From: Spirochaeta isovalerica | GTDB lineage: Bacteria > Spirochaetota > Spirochaetia > DSM-2461 | Direction of reading: 5' to 3' | NCBI RefSeq assembly: GCF_014207565.1 | Contig: NZ_JACHGJ010000001.1 | Location: 496,001-560,000, forward strand | DNA length: 64,000 nt | Part shown: positions 58,668 to 64,000 of the stretch, one piece after another | How positions within the stretch are numbered: the stretch's first letter is position 1 | Layout of the letters: each line of letters starts with the position of its first letter | Program-made: the position numbers and the translations under genes | Notes under the pieces: generated by a model | Seen by the model: the letters and a program-made list of their open reading frames with translations, nothing else | Database searches by the model: none | Told to the model about the DNA's origin: nothing

Positions 58668-60461
58668 ATGAAAAGACACAGAACATTATTAATCTCATGT
58701 TTTATAGAGGATTCTCCACAGGCTATGCCTCTGGCGACTTCTATCTTAAAAAGCTATGCCTGTTCAATCGCCGATATCGATATAGAGCTTGTGAACTTTA
58801 CAATAAACTCCGATCCTGCAAACACAGCTGATATTCTTCTGAACAAAAATCCCGACAGCATTGGATTTTCACTTTACCTCTGGAACAGCGCCTTTTTTGA
58901 AAAAGTGGCTGAAATAATAAGGGAAATGAACTCTTCTATAATTCTATATGCCGGTGGTGCGGAAGTCACGGCATCATCGGAAAGACTCCAGAACACAGGA
59001 TTGTTCGATCATCTTATTCCCGGCGAAGGAGAGATGCCCTTCAAATTGCTGATGGAGTCTCTCATGAAAAACAAAAATACAGAAGCCATTCTGACAAGAC
59101 AGCATGAAACAGATATCAACTTAATACCTTCCCCCTATTTAAGTGGTACTTTAAATCCATCCGAATATGATGGCCTTCTCTGGGAATTATCAAGAGGCTG
59201 TCCTTTCAACTGTTCATTCTGCTGCGAATCCCGGGGGATAAGCGGTGTCAGATATTATGATTCAGATAGAATACGGGATGAATTGCGTCTTTTTGAAGAA
59301 AAAGGTGTCGAGCAGATCTGGGTGCTGGATCCGACATTCAATGTAAAAAAAGACCGTGCCTTAACAATTCTCAATATGATTGAGGAAATTGCACCACAGA
59401 TACACTTCACTTTTGAAGTACGCGCGGAATTACTCGACGAAGAAATTGCTGAAGCCTTTTCCCGGATCCATTGTTCTCTTCAAATCGGTTTACAAAGCAG
59501 CAGTGATGATGTTCTGAAAAAGTTAAATAGAACTATAAAAGCGGATGAATTTATTGAAAAAATCGCTCTTTTAAATAAATATGGAGTCGTTTTCGGATTG
59601 GATCTGATATATGGACTTCCCGGAGATTCGATATCAGGTTTTAAACAAAGCCTGGACTTTGCTGTGGAACTGATACCGAATCATCTTGATATTTTCCGAC
59701 TATCTGTATTTCCGGGCACAGAACTGTATGATGAAGCGGATTCACTTGGGCTCATTTTCAATGAAAAACCGCCCTATGAAGTTCTGAGAAGTCGTAGTTT
59801 TTCTGAAAATGAGCTTAATTCTGCTGAAAATCTATCCATCGCCACTGATCTATTTTACAACAGCGGCAAAGCTGCTCCATGGCTTATGCCTCTTTTGGAT
59901 TCTCTGGATAAAAAGCCCAATGAGTTTTTCCAGCTATTTGCTGATTTTATTGCCGGTCTCAAGGTTTCATCTGAAAATATTGCTGAAATCCAAAGTGATT
60001 TTCTGATAAAACTTTTAAGTCATGATGAAGACGATGATGTTCTAGCTGTAACGCTGGATCTTTTAAACTTTCATCATCTTTTTAATAATTCCCTGTACGG
60101 AAACATAGAATACAGAAATTCGCAAATCTCTGATTTTCCCGACTCTCATATCTTTGTTAAGAATTCTGTTCTCCAATGGGGAGTTTTTTCATACGATGTT
60201 ACGCTGTATTACGAGTTGGGAATGTTCGATCTGAAGTGGTTTATCGGTGAGTTCGAAAGAGACGTTTCTTATGGATTGGTTTTCAATATCCATGGAGAAA
60301 TACAGGTTATGGCTGTCGATAAGATTTATTTTCAGTTTCTACAATCAATAGATGGAAAAAGGACCTTTGCAGAAATATTGAAGCTTATAAACACAAAAGC
60401 TGATGAATTATCAGAATTCATCAGCTTTCTGGCGGAAAATGAACTTATCGGTTCTCTTTAA
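58668..60461 (+). CDS. B12-binding-domain radical SAM protein
   Basis: 597 residues: a cobalamin-binding-like Rossmann domain (about 5-150), then a radical SAM barrel (about 165-390) with the cluster motif C178-x3-C182-x2-C185 (RGCPFNCSFC), and a C-terminal region of about 190 residues typical of the DUF4080-type members. The last 50 residues (FLQSIDGKRTFAEILKLI, LSEFISFLAENELI) resemble a PqqD-like winged-helix peptide-binding domain. The reaction is unknown; such proteins do methylations or other radical chemistry. The final 17 nt overlap queA on the other strand. Confidence 0.85.
   Translation: MKRHRTLLISCFIEDSPQAMPLATSILKSYACSIADIDIELVNFTINSDPANTADILLNKNPDSIGFSLYLWNSAFFEKVAEIIREMNSSIILYAGGAEVTASSERLQNTGLFDHLIPGEGEMPFKLLMESLMKNKNTEAILTRQHETDINLIPSPYLSGTLNPSEYDGLLWELSRGCPFNCSFCCESRGISGVRYYDSDRIRDELRLFEEKGVEQIWVLDPTFNVKKDRALTILNMIEEIAPQIHFTFEVRAELLDEEIAEAFSRIHCSLQIGLQSSSDDVLKKLNRTIKADEFIEKIALLNKYGVVFGLDLIYGLPGDSISGFKQSLDFAVELIPNHLDIFRLSVFPGTELYDEADSLGLIFNEKPPYEVLRSRSFSENELNSAENLSIATDLFYNSGKAAPWLMPLLDSLDKKPNEFFQLFADFIAGLKVSSENIAEIQSDFLIKLLSHDEDDDVLAVTLDLLNFHHLFNNSLYGNIEYRNSQISDFPDSHIFVKNSVLQWGVFSYDVTLYYELGMFDLKWFIGEFERDVSYGLVFNIHGEIQVMAVDKIYFQFLQSIDGKRTFAEILKLINTKADELSEFISFLAENELIGSL
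60396..60428 (-). terminator. queA terminator embedded in the convergent radical SAM gene
   Basis: A perfect 14-bp stem (60396-60409 with 60415-60428) and 5-nt loop lie 17 nt past the queA stop. On the minus strand it is followed by TTTTGTGTTT. The same bases encode KADELSEFIS near the end of the radical SAM protein. Confidence 0.75.
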
Positions 60462-61476
60462 TGAACATGGCATCTCCGTAGGAGAAAAACCGGTATTTTT
60501 TTTCTACAGCTTCTTTATAGGCTCTTTCAATGAATTCTTTTCCGGCAAAGGCCGAAACCAGTACAAGCAGCGTCGATTCGGGCGTATGGAAGTTTGTAAA
60601 TATCTGATTCACAATCTTGAATTTATATCCCGGGTAAATAAAAAGATCTGTGTACTGTGTGCCCCGTTTCAATTCTCCATTTTGCCAGGCGGATTCTAGA
60701 GTTCTGATTGAAGTTGTGCCGACCGCCAGGATCTTCTTCCCTTTCTTTACAGCGGATTCTACCTTCTCCGCCGTCTCATCGGAAACATAAAACTCTTCTT
60801 TGTGCATTTCATGATCAAGCAGATTTTCCGTCCGTACCGGTGCAAATGTCCCCAGACCGACATGAAGCGTTACATAGGCGACATCCGCTCCGGTTGCTTT
60901 TATTCGATGTATAAGACCTTCCGTAAAATGAAGACTGGCTGTAGGAGCCGCAACCGAACCGGTTATTTCCGAAAAAACAGATTGGTAACGGGAGCTGTCC
61001 ATCAACTCATCTTCCCTTTTGATATAGGGGGGAAGAGGAATATGTGCAAATTCGTCCAGATAATCATCGTCAATATCCCGATCGAATTCGACAGTTCGGA
61101 TATTGGTCCCGCCCTCCTCTGTTATTCTTCCATTCAGGCTTCCCGGAAAATTATATTTCTTACCGACTTTCTGCCTTTTCGCTTTTGAGACCATGGCTTT
61201 CCAGGCTTTGCCCGATATCTTTTCCAATAGAAAAAACTCAACCTTTCCACCGGTTTCTTCTGAAAAACCGAACAAACGGGCTTTCCGGACTTTTGAATTA
61301 TTAAAAACGACCAGTGTGTTTTCATCAATCAAATCGGGAAAATCCTGCATATTCTTATGGGAAACAGTTCCCGTCCGGGGATCAAGAACCATTAAATTTG
61401 ATGTTCCCCTCTCTTCCGGGGGGTACTGTGCTATTAATTCATCGGGCAGATCAAAAGAGAAGTCCCTGATTTTCAT
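60445..61476 (-). CDS. queA: S-adenosylmethionine:tRNA ribosyltransferase-isomerase
   Basis: 343 residues from ATG 61476, which has AGGAG 5 nt upstream (a GTG 6 nt earlier is too close to that site). It transfers ribose from SAM to preQ1 in tRNA, making epoxyqueuosine. Family signatures are DLPDELIAQYPPEERGTSNLMVLD, AAPTASLHFTEGL and YVTLHVGLGTFAPVR. It works after tgt, whose gene is also in the window. It overlaps ruvB by 26 nt and ends the yebC-ruvCAB-queA operon. Confidence 0.96.
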   Translation of the reverse strand: MKIRDFSFDLPDELIAQYPPEERGTSNLMVLDPRTGTVSHKNMQDFPDLIDENTLVVFNNSKVRKARLFGFSEETGGKVEFFLLEKISGKAWKAMVSKAKRQKVGKKYNFPGSLNGRITEEGGTNIRTVEFDRDIDDDYLDEFAHIPLPPYIKREDELMDSSRYQSVFSEITGSVAAPTASLHFTEGLIHRIKATGADVAYVTLHVGLGTFAPVRTENLLDHEMHKEEFYVSDETAEKVESAVKKGKKILAVGTTSIRTLESAWQNGELKRGTQYTDLFIYPGYKFKIVNQIFTNFHTPESTLLVLVSAFAGKEFIERAYKEAVEKKYRFFSYGDAMFIKENR

Positions 61477-62476
61477 TATCACTCCTGTCCAGACCGAGAT
61501 GGTTATAGGCCAGCGCCGTTGCGACCCGCCCCCGGTTGGTTCTTTTTATAAAACCCTGTTGAATGAGATAGGGTTCGTAGAAATCTTCCAGAGAATCGAT
61601 ACCTTCGCCTACGGAAATGGCAAGTGTCTCCGCTCCCACAGGTCCTCCGGAGTATTTCGTTATTATCGTATTCAGAATTTCACGATCCAGTTTTTCCAGA
61701 CCGTATTTGTCTATTTCAAGACGTTCGAGACTGCTTTTCACAATAGAAGTCGTGACAGTTCCGTCACCCTGAACCTGTGCAAAATCCCGCATTCTTCTAA
61801 GGATACGATTTGCGACTCTCGGTGTTCCGCGGCTGCATCTTGAAAGTTGTGCCGACGCTTCCTTTTTAATTCTTATTTCCATAAGGTCGGCGCTGCGCTC
61901 TATAATGCTCTGCAGCTCTTCGGGAGAGTAAAATTCCAGCCTTACAGTTATGCCGAACCGCGTATACAAAGGACTGGAGACACGGCCGGGTTTTGTTGTT
62001 GCACCGACAAGCGTAAAAGGGGGAACGGGAATTCTGATAGTTCTGGCCGAAGGTCCCTGTCCAATAATCCAATCCAGTTCATAATCCTCCATAGCGATAT
62101 AGAGCATTTCTTCTATTGCCGGTTTGAGTCTGTGAATCTCATCGATAAAAAATACTGTTCTGGGACTTATAGTCGTTAACAACCCCGCCAGATCTTTTGG
62201 CTTATCAAGTGCGGGAGCAGAGGTGACACGGGATTCAACCCCCAGTTCATTGGCCATGATTCCTGCGAGAGTTGTTTTACCCAGACCGGGAGGTCCGCTA
62301 AGGAAAACATGATCAAGGGGTTCCCCTCTTTCCCTGGCCGCCTGAATATATATAGAGAGATTCTCCTTCAGTTTCTCCTGCCCCTGGAAATCTTCCAGAA
62401 GCCGAGGTCTGATTATATTCTCTTTTTTTTCTTCGTCTCCGATTAATTCGCCGGAAAGTAAGCTGGACCCGTCCAT
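61451..62476 (-). CDS. ruvB: Holliday junction branch migration helicase RuvB
   Basis: 341 residues, AAA+ ATPase with Walker A GPPGLGKTT, Walker B VFFIDEIHRL, sensor GATTKPGRVSSPLYTRFG, arginine finger region and the C-terminal winged helix (QQGFIKRTNRGRVATALAYNHLGL). Hexamers of RuvB pump DNA through the RuvA-bound junction. It follows ruvA by 18 nt. Confidence 0.97.
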   Translation of the reverse strand: MDGSSLLSGELIGDEEKKENIIRPRLLEDFQGQEKLKENLSIYIQAARERGEPLDHVFLSGPPGLGKTTLAGIMANELGVESRVTSAPALDKPKDLAGLLTTISPRTVFFIDEIHRLKPAIEEMLYIAMEDYELDWIIGQGPSARTIRIPVPPFTLVGATTKPGRVSSPLYTRFGITVRLEFYSPEELQSIIERSADLMEIRIKKEASAQLSRCSRGTPRVANRILRRMRDFAQVQGDGTVTTSIVKSSLERLEIDKYGLEKLDREILNTIITKYSGGPVGAETLAISVGEGIDSLEDFYEPYLIQQGFIKRTNRGRVATALAYNHLGLDRSDNENQGLLF

Positions 62477-62494
62477 TTATTCCTCTTTGAGTTA

Positions 62495-63091
62495 TCAGGT
62501 ACTTAGGATTATTATCGCCTGACGGATAATTTCCTGGTCCTGTTTTTCGCCGCTCAGCTTTTTAACTTCAGTATTTTTTAGAATCTCGGCGACTGCTTTA
62601 GTTACTTGTTTCTTTTCGAATCCCATGGATACGAGTGAATGGATAATTTCTTTGTGAGACTGTTCTTCCGCCGAGATGCTTTCCGTTTCCAGCTTCAGCT
62701 TTCCTTTCAATTGAAGGATAATTTTCTGTGCTGTTTTAGTTCCGAGACCCGGCAGAGAGCTGAGCGATTTAACATCTTCCGTTTCAAGGAACTCGAAAAA
62801 TCGACTGACAGAAACACCGGAAAGTATTTTTAAAGCCCCTTTGGGACCGACGCCGCTGACGCTGATGAGATCGAGGAAGAGGGTTCTCTCATCAACTGTC
62901 GAAAACCCGAAAAGAGTCATCTGGTCTTCTTTGTGGTGAAGATAAACAAAGGCTTTCGCTTCCTGATCCACTCCCGGAAAGCCGGAGAGAGAAACCGTTG
63001 TGGTCTTGATATCCCACTCTATTCCATAGTTCTCCAATCTGATGTAATCAAGTCCTTTGGCTGTAACGATACCTTTTATACTGTTAAACAT
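62495..63091 (-). CDS. ruvA: Holliday junction binding protein RuvA
   Basis: 198 residues: N-terminal OB fold (about 1-64, IKGIVTAKGLDYIRLENYGIEW), tandem helix-hairpin-helix motifs (LISVSGVGPKGALKIL and LSSLPGLGTKTAQKIILQLKGKL) and a C-terminal RuvB-binding three-helix domain. It tetramerises on four-way junctions. It overlaps ruvC by 8 nt. Confidence 0.96.
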   Translation of the reverse strand: MFNSIKGIVTAKGLDYIRLENYGIEWDIKTTTVSLSGFPGVDQEAKAFVYLHHKEDQMTLFGFSTVDERTLFLDLISVSGVGPKGALKILSGVSVSRFFEFLETEDVKSLSSLPGLGTKTAQKIILQLKGKLKLETESISAEEQSHKEIIHSLVSMGFEKKQVTKAVAEILKNTEVKKLSGEKQDQEIIRQAIIILST

Positions 63092-63566
63092 GTAATACCC
63101 TCATATGGACATGGCATATTGCAGCTGCCAGTGCATCGGCAGCATGATCAGGTTTAGGGATTTTATCCAGTCCGAGGATAAGCTTAACCATCTGCTGAAC
63201 TTGATTTTTATCAGCTCTCCCGTTGCCGACAACAGCCTGCTTGATCTGAAGCGGCGTGTACTCAGAAAGCATGAGTCCGTTCTGAACCATACACAAAGAT
63301 AATACACCCCTCGCTTCTGCTACTGGAAGAGCTGTTTTCACATTTTTTGCAAAATAGAGAGTTTCCATTCCTGCCTCAACAGGCTTAAACTTTTCAATTA
63401 TTATCGATAATTGATCAAATATTTCCTTTAGGCGGACCGGTGCGGGAATTTTGGAATCAGTGGATATGGAACCGTGGGCGACATAGGTCAACCGGTTTCC
63501 ATCAACATCGATGACCCCCCAGCCGGCGTTGGCCAGACCGGGGTCAATACCGAGTACTCTTGACAT
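63084..63566 (-). CDS. ruvC: Holliday junction resolvase RuvC
   Basis: 160 residues, RNase-H fold. The catalytic acidic residues are visible in order: Asp7 (LGIDPGLANAGWGV), Glu67 or nearby (AGMETLYFAKN), and the Asp pair in KPDHAADALAAAICH. It cuts recombination junctions symmetrically. Its ATG shares one base with the yebC stop (TAATG). Confidence 0.96.
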   Translation of the reverse strand: MSRVLGIDPGLANAGWGVIDVDGNRLTYVAHGSISTDSKIPAPVRLKEIFDQLSIIIEKFKPVEAGMETLYFAKNVKTALPVAEARGVLSLCMVQNGLMLSEYTPLQIKQAVVGNGRADKNQVQQMVKLILGLDKIPKPDHAADALAAAICHVHMRVLHV

Positions 63567-64000
63567 TACTCCATATCAAAATCATCGGGGATATTGAGAT
63601 TTGAAGCAACGGACTGTACATCATCATCGTCTTCAATTTTATCAATAAGCGCGAGAACCTTAGCCGTTTTCTCATGATCAAGTTCTACGGTTGTATCGGG
63701 AACCATTGAAAGTTCGGCTTCAAGCTGATTGAAACCGCTTTCCTGAAGAGCTTCGAGCACGGTCTCAAAATCTGAAGGTTCAGTTTTCACTTCGATGATT
63801 CCACCGTCTTCCGCAACATCTTCAGCTCCGGCCTCAAGCGCCGCTTCAAAAAGTTTTTCAAAATCGACTTCATCGCTACTGTAAGTAATAACGCCTTTTC
63901 TGTTGAACTGATATGATACAGCTCCCTGCGCTGCAAGCTGGCCACCACCTTTGGTCAGTATGCTTTTAACATTGGCTGCAGTCCTGTTCTTATTATCAGT
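63566..64000 (-). CDS. YebC/PmpR-family protein, C-terminal part (5' end outside window)
   Basis: The frame is open to the right edge; about 144 C-terminal residues of a roughly 240-residue protein are present. The segment TDNKNRTAANVKSILTKGG is the family hallmark, followed by GAVSYQFNRKGV and the acidic C-terminal domains. The apparent GTG start at 63790 is internal. YebC-family members have been described as transcription regulators and, more recently, as ribosome-associated factors at difficult proline stretches. Placement before ruvC is widely conserved. Confidence 0.93.
   Translation of the reverse strand, partial: TDNKNRTAANVKSILTKGGGQLAAQGAVSYQFNRKGVITYSSDEVDFEKLFEAALEAGAEDVAEDGGIIEVKTEPSDFETVLEALQESGFNQLEAELSMVPDTTVELDHEKTAKVLALIDKIEDDDDVQSVASNLNIPDDFDME

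Noticed and set aside
58224-58679. Minus-strand open frame opposite the exported-protein gene
   Set aside because: The plus-strand gene has a clear signal peptide and continuous linkage to the next gene; the opposite frame shows only shadow composition.

Overview
The window is a gene-dense, moderately AT-rich bacterial chromosome segment, open at both ends: it starts inside a pyruvate phosphate dikinase gene and ends inside yebC. It most likely comes from a spirochete (Spirochaetota, probably a free-living Spirochaetaceae-like organism). The evidence is a cytidylate kinase/ribosomal protein S1 fusion as in Treponema, a roughly 900-residue GreA-tailed protein as in Borrelia, a YbiT-type ABC-F protein, a caspase-like protein carrying Leptospira LA_2272-style repeats, and an outer-membrane biogenesis set (BamA, TamB, Skp, LptF/LptG) that implies two membranes. 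No prophage, insertion sequence, rRNA or CRISPR array was seen. The only RNA gene is one tRNA-Thr(CGU).

Layout. 1-3.6 kb (+): PPDK, tRNA-Thr and an ABC-F ATPase, separated by clear terminators. 3.6-7.2 kb (-): an ECF sigma factor, a membrane-anchored DUF4384-like putative anti-sigma factor and an exported caspase-fold protein with a repeat/beta-barrel-like C-terminus; this is the most unusual locus. 7.3-9.8 kb (+): a PhoB/PhoR-like two-component pair, converging on mazG (-). 10.7-20.8 kb (-): two small unknowns (membrane protein, lipoprotein), a CHASE2 adenylate cyclase, a TPR membrane protein, a GAF/sigma54 activator, CMK-S1, an RluB-type pseudouridine synthase, scpB and scpA. 20.9-25.8 kb (-): recA, three exported or membrane proteins of unknown function, and rpe. 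26-29.6 kb (+): a TPR protein and the long GreA-domain protein.

29.7-40.2 kb (-): rpsO-pnp, ended by a strong terminator, then dut, a propeller-like lipoprotein, lptF, lptG, tgt, murJ and an exported HEAT-repeat protein. 40.4-46.3 kb (-): rimP-nusA-infB-rbfA-truB, the classical translation/transcription operon, with an IF2 carrying sixteen 10-residue Gly/Gln/Arg repeats and a NusA carrying a C-terminal zinc ribbon. 46.5-57.3 kb (-): comF, mutS, skp, bamA and tamB. 57.4-60.5 kb (+): tmk, a small exported protein and a B12-binding radical SAM protein. 60.4-64 kb (-): yebC-ruvC-ruvA-ruvB-queA, whose apparent terminator lies inside the convergent radical SAM gene.

Regulatory reading. Several start regions carry structure. 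Inverted repeats cover the Shine-Dalgarno sequences of the ABC-F gene and of a lipoprotein gene. Four genes (mazG, mutS, tmk and the exported protein at 58062) lack a Shine-Dalgarno sequence and have a -10-like box ending exactly 6 nt before the start codon, with a -35-like box 17 nt further upstream, which suggests leaderless mRNAs. The recA promoter holds a near match to the Leptospira LexA motif. A terminator-like hairpin lies just inside the rimP-nusA leader. All functional calls rest on reading motifs and gene order by eye; no database search was possible.
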